Of a stretch of 64,000 nt of DNA, positions 15,286 to 24,309 are shown one piece after another. The stretch is from Salinibaculum rarum (GTDB lineage Archaea > Halobacteriota > Halobacteria > Halobacteriales > Haloarculaceae). Positions within the stretch are counted from its first letter, which is position 1. Every line of letters begins with the position of its first letter. The notes under the pieces are model-generated. The model saw only the letters and a program-made list of their open reading frames with translations, ran no database searches and had not been told where the DNA came from. The position numbers and the translations under genes are program-made. The stretch lies in contig NZ_CP129992.1 of assembly GCF_030505615.1 (NCBI RefSeq), positions 372,001 to 436,000 on the forward strand. The letters run 5' to 3'.

Positions 15286-16686
15286 ATGGCAGACTCCCAC
15301 ACCGCAGGATTTCACTCCGTACAGACCGAGTTCAGCGACGAGGCGGTCCCAGTCGAGGGGACCATCCCGGCGTGGCTCTCGGGGACGCTCCTCAGGAACG
15401 GGCCCGGCTACTTCGAGAGCGGTGGCGAGCGGGTCAACCACTGGTTCGACGGGCTGGCGATGCTCCGTCGGTACAGTTTCGAGGACGGCACGGTCAGGTA
15501 CACGAACCGCTTTCTCCGGACAGAGGCCTACGCCGACGCCCAGGCCGGCGACCTCTCGGGGCAGTTCGGCACCGACGCGGGCGGGTGGCGACGGGTACTG
15601 TCGTGGCTCCGCTCGCTGGGTCCGCCGACGCCGACCGACAACGCCAACGTCCACGTCGCCCGCTTCGACGGGGAGTACGTCGCGCTCACCGAGGCCCCCC
15701 GCCGCGTCGCGTTCGACCCCGAGACGCTGGCGACCCACGGGGAGTTTACCTTCGATGACGACCTCACCGAACACATCACTGCGGCCCACCTCGTCGACGA
15801 CCCCTCCCGCGAGGAGTGGGTCGGCTTCACCACCGAGTTCGGGCTCTCCCCACAGTATCACATCTACCGCGTTCCACAGGGGAGTCGCACACGCGAGCTC
15901 ATCACGACCGTCGACGCCCGCGGTCCGGCATACATCCACGACTGTAGTGTCACCGACACACACGTCGTGCTCGTCGAGTCGCCGCTGGTGCTCTCGGTCT
16001 GGCGTGCGCTTGCGCCGTGGAACGAAGGGGTGACCGACCTGCTGGACTGGCGGCCAGCCCAGGGGACGCGCATCCTCGTCGTCGACCGCGACACCGGCGG
16101 GCTGGTCGCCGACCCCGTCGTCGACGCCGCGTTCACGTTCCATCACGTCAACGCCTACACCGACGACGACGGCATCGTCCTCGATTTAGTCGAGTTCCCC
16201 GACGCGAGCATCGTCGACGCGATGTCGCTGGCCGACCTCGACGAGGGCTTTCCCGCTGTCCCCGACGCCGCCCTGACCCGGTATCGCATCAGTCTGGACG
16301 GGAACGTCGAGCGGTCGCGGCTGTACGACGGCGGGATGGAACTGCCCCGCGTCGCCCGCCCGGTCGTCGGCCGGGAGCACCGCTACGCGTACGGCCAGGC
16401 GACCGACCGCGAGGGCGCGAACGGACTGGTCAAAGTCGACTGCCAGGAGACCGTCGCCCGCGAGTGGTGGGAACGCGGTGTCTACGTCGAAGAGCCGATT
16501 CCGGTCCAGCGACCGGGCGCCGAGTCCGAGGACGACGGCGTCGTGCTGGCGACGGCACTCGATACCGACCGTGGGCAGACGATGCTCCTCGTCTTCGACG
16601 CGGCGACGCTCGAACTGCTGGCCCGGGCGTGGCTCCCCCACGCCGAGCCGTTTGGCTTTCACGGCCGCTATTTCACTGCCCTGTGA
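15286..16686 (+). CDS. Carotenoid cleavage oxygenase (RPE65 family)
   Basis: A 466-residue seven-bladed propeller enzyme. The four iron-binding histidines can be assigned to 'HITAAHLVD', 'YIHDCSVTDTHVV', 'FTFHHVNAY' and the C-terminal 'FGFHGRYF'. The N-terminus has the typical 'IPAWLSGTLLRNGPGYFE' and 'VNHWFDGLAML'. Members cleave carotenoid double bonds with O2, for example beta-carotene to retinal or other apocarotenoids; haloarchaea make bacterioruberin and retinal proteins, but the site of cleavage cannot be told here. The ATG at 15286 is preferred; an in-frame ATG at 15259 would add nine residues. Confidence 0.92.
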   Translation: MADSHTAGFHSVQTEFSDEAVPVEGTIPAWLSGTLLRNGPGYFESGGERVNHWFDGLAMLRRYSFEDGTVRYTNRFLRTEAYADAQAGDLSGQFGTDAGGWRRVLSWLRSLGPPTPTDNANVHVARFDGEYVALTEAPRRVAFDPETLATHGEFTFDDDLTEHITAAHLVDDPSREEWVGFTTEFGLSPQYHIYRVPQGSRTRELITTVDARGPAYIHDCSVTDTHVVLVESPLVLSVWRALAPWNEGVTDLLDWRPAQGTRILVVDRDTGGLVADPVVDAAFTFHHVNAYTDDDGIVLDLVEFPDASIVDAMSLADLDEGFPAVPDAALTRYRISLDGNVERSRLYDGGMELPRVARPVVGREHRYAYGQATDREGANGLVKVDCQETVAREWWERGVYVEEPIPVQRPGAESEDDGVVLATALDTDRGQTMLLVFDAATLELLARAWLPHAEPFGFHGRYFTAL

Positions 16687-16748
16687 CAACAAAGACGGTC
16701 CAGGCCGAGCGTGCGAAATGTCAACACTCGCTCGACTGGCTGCGAGAA

Positions 16749-16964
16749 TTACCGCATCGAGTCGAGGTTCACGAAGGCGTCTCCTCGTGCAGTTATCCAG
16801 TGAGTCATCAGCGTCATGTCGTCGACACCGGTCGAGTAGAGCGTACACTCCGCTGGCCCGTCGCCGTCGTCGACGACCTCCGCGGCCAGCCCGTCTGCAC
16901 CGCCTTTCGGAGTCGCCCTGTCCGGCGCTCGCCGCGACTCGTCGTCAGTGGTGTGTATTGCCAT
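16749..16964 (-). CDS. Small conserved haloarchaeal protein (DUF7511-like)
   Basis: A 71-residue protein whose C-terminal half matches a pattern recalled from a haloarchaeal small-protein family: 'AECTLYSTGVDDMTLMTHWI', then 'ARGDAFVNLDSMR' at the very end. The N-terminal part is polar and variable. The ATG at 16964 (MAIHTTDDESRRA) is chosen because conservation-like sequence starts there. It is a single gene converging on the carotenoid oxygenase. Function is unknown. Confidence 0.7.
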   Translation of the reverse strand: MAIHTTDDESRRAPDRATPKGGADGLAAEVVDDGDGPAECTLYSTGVDDMTLMTHWITARGDAFVNLDSMR

Positions 16965-17424
16965 TGTGGACCCTCCACGAGGCTCACTGCCTCGACCTAG
17001 AGATACGACCAGTCCCGGTATAACTGGTCGCAGACCTTCCCACCGACTGAGAATCGACCCCCTGAAGAGTCGTTCGACGGGGCTCTGACCCACGTGTCCT
17101 GGCTTTCGGGAACTGTATCTGGACATCCGGGTGGAAAGGTACGCGGAAGTAGTTCATTTTTATTGCAAGACCAGTAGTCAGAGAGCCTCGAGTTGAGGGG
17201 ACAGTCCGTCCTCGTTCAGATGAGAAAATAGCCACCGAAAACGTCGATTTTACCGCCACGGCTAGCAGGACCACAGACCTCGAATTGACTGAAGTTAGGG
17301 GCTTTAGACAACTACACCAGAATTTTCATTTGTCGTGGTAGTGGCCCTGATTGACCGATGATTAGCCGAAAAAGTCCGACAGCAGCGACTCCCTAAAGTA
17401 GGAACGTGTGACCTGAAGTTTTTT
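16965..17424. other. 460-bp intergenic region without a recognisable gene
   Basis: The AT content is higher than in surrounding genes. It should hold the promoter of the DUF7511-like gene on its left side; the sulfide:quinone oxidoreductase promoter lies just beyond its right edge. A weak inverted pair (ACTACACCA near 17310 and GGTAGT near 17338) around ATTTTCATTT could form a hairpin. I found no tRNA, repeat or translated similarity that can be named. Confidence 0.4.
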
Positions 17425-17449
17425 GTATATTGTGTTGTAAACGCAACAC
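17425..17449 (+). promoter_or_regulatory. TATA-like box plus 6-bp inverted repeat in front of the SQR operon
   Basis: GTATATT (17425-17431) lies 20-26 bp upstream of the GTG start. Between it and the start is the inverted repeat GTGTTG-TAAACG-CAACAC (17432-17449). Its position across the expected transcription start suits a repressor site. The regulator is unknown. Confidence 0.5.
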
Positions 17450-17450
17450 T

Positions 17451-18632
17451 GTGAGGCCAACACAGATACTCGTTCTGGGCGCAGGCGCAGGCGGAACGAT
17501 GGCAGCGAACATGCTCGACCGGAAACTCGACCACGACGTCGAGATAACGGTCGTCGACGAGAGCCCCGACCACCACTACCAGCCCTCGTACTATCTCATT
17601 CCGTTCGGGCACATGGAGGCGGAGGCCCAGCACCGGCCGGTAGAGTCGCTGCTCAGAACGGACGTCGAGTTCGTGCAGGCTCGCGTCGAGGGCATCGACC
17701 CCGACGCTCGGACGGTGTCGACCGACGCCAACTCGCTGGAGTACGACTACCTGATAACCGCACTCGGGAACCGGCTCGCACCGGAGGCGGTCCCGGGGAT
17801 GAAAGCGGCGTGGGAAGAGACGGATTCTGTCTACCCGTTCTATCACTACGACGCGGCGGTCGGCCTCCGGGACGCCATCAGGGACTTCGACGGCGGGCAG
17901 TTCCTCGTCACCGTCCCCGAGACACCCATCAAGTGCGGCGGTGCGCCGCTGAAGATGGCGATGCTCGCGGACGACTACTTCCGAGATATCGGCATCCGGG
18001 ACGACGTGGACATCGCCGTCGGCAAACCGGCACCGACGCCGTTCGGGACGCCACCGTCGCCGAAGGCCCACTACAACGGCAAAGTCGAGGAAATCTGGGC
18101 CGAGCGGGACATCGAGTTCCTGCCGGAGTTCGAGGTCTCGGAAATCGCCTACGGAGAGGACCGCGTCATCGCGAGTGACGGACGCGAAGTCGAGTACGAC
18201 CTCTACGCACCCGTTCCCCCACAGTACGGCCGCAAGGCGCTGGTCGAGCACTCGCCGCTGACCGGCGACGGCGAGTACGTCACCGTCGACAAGCACACGC
18301 TCCAGCACGACGACTACGACGACGTGTTCGCAATCGGGGACAACACGAACCTGCCGACGTCGCGGACGGCCTCGGCCGTGCGCAAGCAGGTCCACGTACT
18401 GGTGAACAACCTTGATGCGGCACTGTCGGGAAGACCGCTCTCGGCGGAGTACGACGGCTACACGGCCTGTCCACTGCTCACCGAGGAGGGGAAGGCGATG
18501 ATCGCCGAGTTCGACTACGAGGACCCGATTGCGGCGCCCGTCGAGACGCGCTCGAACTGGGTGCTCGACGTCAACGTTATCCCGCCGATGTACTGGAACA
18601 TGTGGATGCGCGGCTACGACCCGGTGCCCTGA
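17451..18632 (+). CDS. sqr: Sulfide:quinone oxidoreductase-like flavoprotein
   Basis: A 393-residue FAD-dependent oxidoreductase of the SQR/FCSD group. The FAD-binding motif is 'ILVLGAGAGGTMAAN', a second nucleotide-fold segment includes 'YDYLITALGN', and 'VFAIGDNTNLPTSRTASAVR' is the flavin/quinone-side Asp region. Two cysteines remain after the chosen start: 'TPIKCGGAPLKM' and 'GYTACPLLTEEG', the conserved pair of the sulfide-oxidising centre; a third Cys found in some types is absent. It oxidises sulfide to polysulfide and reduces membrane quinones. The GTG at 17451 fits the TATA box and the start of the Rossmann strand. The DUF1641 gene begins 1 bp after its stop. Confidence 0.88.
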   Translation: MRPTQILVLGAGAGGTMAANMLDRKLDHDVEITVVDESPDHHYQPSYYLIPFGHMEAEAQHRPVESLLRTDVEFVQARVEGIDPDARTVSTDANSLEYDYLITALGNRLAPEAVPGMKAAWEETDSVYPFYHYDAAVGLRDAIRDFDGGQFLVTVPETPIKCGGAPLKMAMLADDYFRDIGIRDDVDIAVGKPAPTPFGTPPSPKAHYNGKVEEIWAERDIEFLPEFEVSEIAYGEDRVIASDGREVEYDLYAPVPPQYGRKALVEHSPLTGDGEYVTVDKHTLQHDDYDDVFAIGDNTNLPTSRTASAVRKQVHVLVNNLDAALSGRPLSAEYDGYTACPLLTEEGKAMIAEFDYEDPIAAPVETRSNWVLDVNVIPPMYWNMWMRGYDPVP

Positions 18633-18633
18633 C

Positions 18634-19476
18634 ATGTCCGAGACAGACGACACGCCGACCGACGGACCGGCCGTGGCCGACCTCGACCCGGAGACGCGCG
18701 AACTGGTGGCGTCGGTCGAGGCCAACGCCGACGACCTCCGAGAGCTCGTCGAGCTGGTCGTCGTCGCCAAACGGCTCGGTGACGACCTCGCGCCGGAGGC
18801 CCGTGAGGCGGCGACCGACATCCGGGAGCCACTCGCGGACCTGCGACTCGCGCTCGAACGCGAGGAGACGCGCGACCTGCTCGAAGCTGTCGGTCACAAC
18901 GCCGATGACCTCGCCGAACTCCTCGAGTTCGCCGCCGCGAGCAAGAACCTCGCCGAAGACCTGGCACCGGAACTGCAGGCGGCAGCGTCCGAGGCCCGCC
19001 ACCCGATGGCACAGCTCAGGCTGGCTCTCGAACGCGAGGAGACGCTGGTACTGCTCCGCAAACTCGGCGAGAACACGGAGACGTTCATCGAACTGCTCGA
19101 CCTGCTGGAGGCGAGTCACGGACTCCTGGAGGACCTGGTGCCGGAACTGCGGACGGCCGCGTCCGACGCCCGGAGCCCGATTGCAGATTTCCGGATGGTA
19201 CTGGCTGGCTTTGCCGACGCCCACGAGACGTCTGACGTCGACCCCTACGAGATGGGACAGGGGCTGGGCCACGCGCTGGCGCTGGGTGCGACCGTCGGCG
19301 ACCCCGAGGTGGTCGACGCCGTCGACGCCGGGCTCGGCGCGTTCCGTGAGGACGAAGAGCCAGAGCCGGTCGGGCTTTTCAGACTCTTGGGCGCGCTCAG
19401 AGAGGACGACGTTCGAGCGGGCCTCGGCCAACTCGTCGATGTCATCCGGCGGATGGGCGCGAACGCACGCGAGTGA
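18634..19476 (+). CDS. DUF1641-type protein with three internal helical repeats
   Basis: A 280-residue, all-helical, highly acidic protein. About residues 30-200 consist of three repeats of about 65 residues, each carrying 'LxxDLAPExxxAAxxxRxPxAxLRxxL'; the first two contain the identical stretch 'LRLALEREET'. The last 35 residues ('GLFRLLGALREDDVRAGLGQ' and on) match the DUF1641 ending. DUF1641 proteins commonly neighbour SQR or formate dehydrogenase genes and may act as accessory or membrane-recruiting subunits; no activity is proven. The ATG at 18634 follows the SQR stop by 1 bp, so translational coupling and a joint function are likely. Confidence 0.8.
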   Translation: MSETDDTPTDGPAVADLDPETRELVASVEANADDLRELVELVVVAKRLGDDLAPEAREAATDIREPLADLRLALEREETRDLLEAVGHNADDLAELLEFAAASKNLAEDLAPELQAAASEARHPMAQLRLALEREETLVLLRKLGENTETFIELLDLLEASHGLLEDLVPELRTAASDARSPIADFRMVLAGFADAHETSDVDPYEMGQGLGHALALGATVGDPEVVDAVDAGLGAFREDEEPEPVGLFRLLGALREDDVRAGLGQLVDVIRRMGANARE

Positions 19477-19955
19477 GTACTCCTGTGTGGCGCTGGCGGC
19501 CAGCGTCGTTAGACGACAGTCGACACGCCGGACAGAACATTGCGAGACACGCTAGGAACAGCGAACGAAAAGGACTGGAAAACGGCTGCGCAAAAGGTGT
19601 GCCCTGATGAGGGACGAGTGAACTGAGGACGTCAGGCACAGGCTGGGTGCTGTCGGGACGCCGGTGTTATCGACCCGTTGTGCTCTCACCTCCGCCGAGT
19701 GGTTCACGTTCGAGCGACCGGTCACGTACGTATTCGGTCCGTGGTTCGACGGGTGTTGTCTTTTCCTTCACAGATACTACTGTATGCTCGGATTGTATTA
19801 AGTATTTTGCCCAAACATATATTTACCGAGTTGATAGTGCGTAGGGCAGGTATGGAGATAGAAAATAGATGGACAAACAGTTGTTAGTCTCCAGATTTTG
19901 TGGACGTGCACAAATATAGGGGTCGCTTGGCGTGTGCCAACAGCCGACAAGAACG
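19477..19955. other. 479-bp intergenic region between convergent genes
   Basis: This separates the DUF1641 gene from the convergent nuclease-fold gene. It contains A/T-rich runs near 19785-19880, including AACATATATTTACC, which looks like a promoter on the top strand, but only an 11-codon frame follows it. No RNA gene, repeat or coding similarity was recognised; a decayed gene is possible. Confidence 0.35.
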
Positions 19956-21263
19956 CTATCGGCGTGCTGGAAGCGGTTCCCGCAGGCGCCACTCGTCACT
20001 GTTCGGGTCCAGATTCGACGGCTCGGCGCCGCGCTCGGTGAGAATGCCGGCGTGGTACAGTATCGCCTTGAGCTGGAACACCGTCGGCGAGTGATAGATT
20101 GCCCCCTCTTCGAGGACGGCCGGCCGGAGGTCACCATCGCCGGTGAGTGCTCGCGCCCGAACGTCGTCGTCACCGCGCAAAAACAGTTCGACGGTAAACG
20201 TCGGATGCTGAACGTGGAGCCACTCGACGAGGTCGACGAGCGAGGGCGCCGGGATGCCGTCGTCGTGCATCTGCTGGAGTTCCTCGACGAGCAACTGGGT
20301 CGCCGGATAGGCAAAGACCACCCGTCGCGTCATCTCGCCCCACGCTGGCGCGACGTCGATGAAGCGCTTTCGCGACCGTCGCCACTGCTCGAAGGCCACG
20401 AGCGCGTCCTCGACCGCGTGGTGTTCGCGGATGGCAAACCGGACGACCTCCTCGCCCAGCCGCGTCAATCGAGGCTCCCCGGAAGTGTCGTCGACGAGAC
20501 CGAGGAACACGGCTCCCCGAATCGCGCTGTCGACGGCCCCGACGACGTGGTCCGCGACGTGGTCGCGTGTCGGCCCGTCGTGGAAGACCGCAAGCGGCAC
20601 CGCGAGGTAGTTTTTCGGATGATTGAGCCCGAAGTTCCGGTCGGCGACACCCTGGGCGCTGGCCTGGAAGCGAATCGCGGCCGCCTCCCCGGTCGAACGG
20701 GTTCCGGTGACACGGGACCGCTCGAAAACGAAGGGTGTGCCGGTGGTACGGTTCCCCACGACACGAGGGCGTTCGAGAACGGTGAGTTCGTCGTCGGCGC
20801 CGACGCCGAGAACGCCGACGTTGAGTTCCCGCGCGAGCGTCTGTGCCGACTGGGTAATCGCGCCCGTCGGCGCGGTGACGTAGGCGACGTTGGCCTCGTC
20901 GAGGCGGTCGTGAGCCTGAACGATACCGCGTTCGACGTCGACGTCGACTCCGCCGCGACCGGTGTGGCCTTTCGCCTCGATGGCGATGAGCGGCGGGTCC
21001 TCGCCGAGTCGGTCGACGGCGAGCAGGTCGTTTCCGAGGTGTCGAACGCCGACGAGGTCGGGATAGCCCGACCCGACCTTGACGTGGTTGAACGGTGCGA
21101 GCGTCGCCTTGACCGCCGCGTCGATGGGGCGGTCGTCGACCCATCGCTCCTGTGCAAACTGCGTGTCCGCGACGACGTACGCGTCCTCGCCCGAGTCCGG
21201 AAAGAGCTGGGCTTTGGTCCGAGCGAGCACGTCCGGTTCGGTCAGCGAGGCCGCACTGGACAT
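19956..21263 (-). CDS. Putative PD-(D/E)XK-fold protein with C-terminal winged-helix-like region
   Basis: A 435-residue soluble protein that I cannot place in a named family. Residues about 60-140 have the order of a PD-(D/E)XK nuclease core: 'GSGYPDLVGVR' (candidate Asp), then 'PLIAIEAKGHT' (E-x-K) and 'AHDRLDEANVAYVTAP'. The rest is helical, with segments such as 'DSAIRGAVFLGLVDD' and 'PTVFQLKAILYHAGILTERG' resembling winged helices. Similar architectures occur in DNA repair, restriction and transcription-related proteins. The ATG at 21263 (MSSAASLTEPDV) is preferred to one seven codons upstream. It is monocistronic. Nuclease activity is an inference from motif order only. Confidence 0.6.
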   Translation of the reverse strand: MSSAASLTEPDVLARTKAQLFPDSGEDAYVVADTQFAQERWVDDRPIDAAVKATLAPFNHVKVGSGYPDLVGVRHLGNDLLAVDRLGEDPPLIAIEAKGHTGRGGVDVDVERGIVQAHDRLDEANVAYVTAPTGAITQSAQTLARELNVGVLGVGADDELTVLERPRVVGNRTTGTPFVFERSRVTGTRSTGEAAAIRFQASAQGVADRNFGLNHPKNYLAVPLAVFHDGPTRDHVADHVVGAVDSAIRGAVFLGLVDDTSGEPRLTRLGEEVVRFAIREHHAVEDALVAFEQWRRSRKRFIDVAPAWGEMTRRVVFAYPATQLLVEELQQMHDDGIPAPSLVDLVEWLHVQHPTFTVELFLRGDDDVRARALTGDGDLRPAVLEEGAIYHSPTVFQLKAILYHAGILTERGAEPSNLDPNSDEWRLREPLPARR

Positions 21264-21606
21264 GGCCGGCTTTCGGCCACCCACCCAAAGAGTGTTCTGT
21301 CGGCCGGCGAGTGTGACGGGAACGTACCCATCACAACATATTTCACTCCACGAATTAGTTATAAAATAGACACGCGCCTCGCCGTCTTTTCGCGCCCCGG
21401 CACGTCTTGGAGCGATACTGGCCGTCTGCTTTTTGGGGCCAGTCGCGTCGCCGACGAGTTCCGTCGGGCGGTCGCCGGCGAGGAGTGCTTACAACCATGC
21501 GATACGACACTACCCACCCCCGTACGAACCGTCGAAGCGTCCCCGAACAACCAACGGACCCGCCGTTCGATAGCCCCCGCGACGAGTCCAGCCTGGGTCG
21601 GTCGAG
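21264..21606. other. 343-bp intergenic region with a TATA-like box
   Basis: TATAAAATA near 21360 lies far (about 240 bp) from the next start at 21607. A 37-codon frame from ATG 21497 overlaps the next ATG by ATGA and could be a leader peptide or chance; its sequence is rich in Arg, Pro and Asp without a pattern. Nothing else is recognised. Confidence 0.35.
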
Positions 21607-22242
21607 ATGAGCGACACCGAGGATTGGGTCGACCGAGCGACGGCGCTGACACTCGGGGAGTCGCCACCCGTCTCGGTCGAGCGCGATGGAATCATCCTCG
21701 TCGCAGCGCCGGACGACGCTGTCGCCGCCGACATCTGTCTGCAGGTCGGCATCGGGACCGCCCAGCGGCCGGCCTGTATCGTCGCGACCAGCGTCGGCCC
21801 GACGAAACTGCAATCGTATCTCGCCGACCGGGCACCGACCCGCCCAGCGCTGGGGTTCGTCGATGCCACCCCCAACCGGCCGACACCGGCGATAAAAGAG
21901 CAGGTCCAGGCACTCGAAGACATCCCGAGTTCGCGCGACCTCCTGCAGTTGACCACCGCAGTCGAAGACGTCTGCGAGGCGATTGCCCCGGACGAACAGC
22001 CGGTCAACATCGTCATTCCGACGTTCAACTCGCTGCTCAGCGCCGCACCCACAGACCGGGTCGTCCGGGCCCTCGCACACATCGCAGAGGCAAACGGAAA
22101 CGAGGGTCGAGTCGTCATCGGGGTCAACTACACGGCAGGGTCAGACAAGACGCTCCGGGCGGTTCGAGACCACAGTGACATCGTTCTGTGGGCCGAACGG
22201 GACGCAGACGGGACGATACAGATCGATTCCGGCCCGGTGTAG
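21607..22242 (+). CDS. RecA-like haloarchaeal protein (DUF7504 type)
   Basis: A 211-residue protein with a degenerate RecA/KaiC-like fold. 'GIILVAAPDDAVAADICLQV' occupies the place of the P-loop strand but lacks a Walker A lysine. 'ACIVATSVGPTKLQSYLADR' and 'VNIVIPTFNSLLSAAPTDRV' follow, and a final strand 'SDIVLWAERDADGTIQIDSG' closes the fold. Such proteins are related to MEDS/KaiC-like sensors and are assumed to be signalling modules. There is no membrane segment. It precedes fttA by 120 bp on the same strand, with a possible fttA promoter in the gap. Confidence 0.65.
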   Translation: MSDTEDWVDRATALTLGESPPVSVERDGIILVAAPDDAVAADICLQVGIGTAQRPACIVATSVGPTKLQSYLADRAPTRPALGFVDATPNRPTPAIKEQVQALEDIPSSRDLLQLTTAVEDVCEAIAPDEQPVNIVIPTFNSLLSAAPTDRVVRALAHIAEANGNEGRVVIGVNYTAGSDKTLRAVRDHSDIVLWAERDADGTIQIDSGPV

Positions 22243-22362
22243 GAGAGTCCCGGCGACACGAAGAGACCCGAAGGTTCTTGCTCTCGCTCGTCGTGCCTTT
22301 AGTCGTCTTATCACAACGAGCCCCGGCACGGCCGCGGGTCGTTCGACAATATTCCAGCGAGT

Positions 22363-24291
22363 GTGTTCATGACGACCGCAGACGAAACCCTTCAACAACT
22401 CAAGACACGAATCGAGACGGAAACGCCGGAAGACATCACCATCAGGTCGGTCACTTTCGAGGGACCGGAACTGGTCGTGTACACGCCGGACGTCCAGGCG
22501 TTTGCCAGGCGAGATAGACTGGTCTCTGAACTGGCGTCGAAACTCCAGAAGCGGCTCACAATCCGCCCGACGCCGGATGCGCTCGTCCCGAAAGGTGAAG
22601 CCGACGCCAAGATTCGAGAGATTATCCCCGACGAGGCCGGCGTCACCGACCTGGAGTTCGACTCGGACGTGGGCGAAGTGCTCATCGAAGCGGCCAAACC
22701 CGGGATGGTCGTGGGCCGGCACGGGAACACGCTCGACGAGATTCGAACCACCGTCGGCTGGACGCCCAACGTCCTCCGGACGCCACCGATGGAGTCTTCG
22801 ACTGTATCGAACGTCCGCAACTTCCTCACGCAGGAACGCGCCGAGCGACGCGAGATTCTGGAGACCGTCGGCCGACGACTCCACCGGCCGACCGAGAGCG
22901 ACGACGAGTGGGTCCGCCTCACGACGCTTGGCTGCTGTCGAGAGGTCGGCCGCGCGTCGTTTATCCTCTCGACGCCCGAAACCCGAATCCTCATCGACTG
23001 TGGCGACAAACCGGGCGCGGCGGGCGAAGTTCCGTATCTACAGGCACCCGAAGCGCTGGCCGCGGGGCCGAACTCGCTCGATGCGGTCGTGTTGACCCAC
23101 GCCCACCTCGACCACTCCGCGCTCATCCCGATTTTGTTCAAGTACGGCTACGACGGTCCCATCTACACAACCGAACCGACGCGTGACCTGATGGGCCTGC
23201 TTCAACTGGACTATCTCGACGTTGCCGCCAAACAGGGTCGGACGCCACCCTACGAGAGCAAGATGGTGCGGAAGGCGCTCAAACACACGATTCCACTCGA
23301 GTACGGCAACGTCACCGACATCGCGCCGGACGTCAAACTGACCCTGCACAACGCCGGTCACATCCTCGGCTCCGCTGTGGCTCACTTCCATATCGGCGAG
23401 GGACGGTACAACGTCGCCTTCTCCGGGGACATCCACTACACGGACACCCGACTCCTCGACGGCGCAGTCAACGACTTCCCACGCGTCGAGTCGCTCGTGC
23501 TCGAATCGACCTACGGCGGGCAAAACGACTACCAGACCGACCAGGCAGACTCCGAGAAGAAGCTCAAACGCGTCATCAACCGCATCTACGACAACGACGG
23601 CATCGTGTTGATTCCGGCCTTCGCCGTCGGCCGCTCACAGGAACTGATGCTCGTCCTCGAGGAGGCGATGCGAACCGGCGACATCCCGGAGATGCCGGTC
23701 TATCTCGACGGGATGATTCGCGAGGCGACCGCGATTCACACTGCCTACCCGGACTATCTCAGGGAATCGCTTCGCGAGCGGATTCTCTACGAGGACGACA
23801 ATCCCTTCCTGGCCGACCAGTTCGAGCAGGTCGACGGCGGCGAGGAGATGCGGCGGGACATCGCCGACGGAGACCAGTCAATCGTCCTCACGACATCGGG
23901 GATGATAGAAGGCGGCCCCGTGATGTCGTGGCTCCGACTGCTCGGCGGAGACGCCGACAACGAACTCGTGTTCGTCGGGTATCAGGCCGACGGCACCCTC
24001 GGTCGCCAGATTCAGCGCGGGCAGGACGAAATCACAATGACCGACACGAAAGACGGGCGCGCAGAGCGGGTCAGCCTGCAGATGGGCGTCGAAACCGTCG
24101 ACGGCTTCTCCGGCCACGCCGACCGGCAGGGACTGGAGAATTTCGTCCGGACGATGAATCCGAGACCCGAACAGATACTCTGTGTCCACGGCGACGAGGC
24201 CTCGACAGACCAACTCTCCTCGGCGCTCTACCAGGAGATGAACATGCGAACGTTCGCGCCGAAGAACCTCGAAACGTTCCGGTTCGTCTAG
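22363..24291 (+). CDS. fttA: Transcription termination ribonuclease FttA (aCPSF1)
   Basis: A 642-residue archaeal CPSF1-type beta-CASP nuclease. Two KH domains fill residues about 1-145 (the GXXG loop is within 'GMVVGRHGN'). The metallo-beta-lactamase core carries 'LTHAHLDHSAL' (HAHLDH at 246-251), 'HNAGHILGSA' and 'FSGDIHYTD'. The beta-CASP insert includes 'VLIPAFAVGRSQE'. The final motifs are 'GFSGHADRQGL' and 'LCVHGD'. It cleaves nascent RNA at U-rich sites with Spt4/5 and RNA polymerase to terminate transcription. The length is the family norm. An alternative ATG two codons later (22369) is equally possible. All metal ligands are present. Confidence 0.96.
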   Translation: MFMTTADETLQQLKTRIETETPEDITIRSVTFEGPELVVYTPDVQAFARRDRLVSELASKLQKRLTIRPTPDALVPKGEADAKIREIIPDEAGVTDLEFDSDVGEVLIEAAKPGMVVGRHGNTLDEIRTTVGWTPNVLRTPPMESSTVSNVRNFLTQERAERREILETVGRRLHRPTESDDEWVRLTTLGCCREVGRASFILSTPETRILIDCGDKPGAAGEVPYLQAPEALAAGPNSLDAVVLTHAHLDHSALIPILFKYGYDGPIYTTEPTRDLMGLLQLDYLDVAAKQGRTPPYESKMVRKALKHTIPLEYGNVTDIAPDVKLTLHNAGHILGSAVAHFHIGEGRYNVAFSGDIHYTDTRLLDGAVNDFPRVESLVLESTYGGQNDYQTDQADSEKKLKRVINRIYDNDGIVLIPAFAVGRSQELMLVLEEAMRTGDIPEMPVYLDGMIREATAIHTAYPDYLRESLRERILYEDDNPFLADQFEQVDGGEEMRRDIADGDQSIVLTTSGMIEGGPVMSWLRLLGGDADNELVFVGYQADGTLGRQIQRGQDEITMTDTKDGRAERVSLQMGVETVDGFSGHADRQGLENFVRTMNPRPEQILCVHGDEASTDQLSSALYQEMNMRTFAPKNLETFRFV

Positions 24292-24309
24292 GGGCGCTGC
24301 TGTCACCGG

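Noticed and set aside
19840..19890. A leaderless micro-ORF after the AACATATATTTACC box
   Set aside because: Only 11 codons long (ATG 19851) with no conserved feature; chance is more likely.
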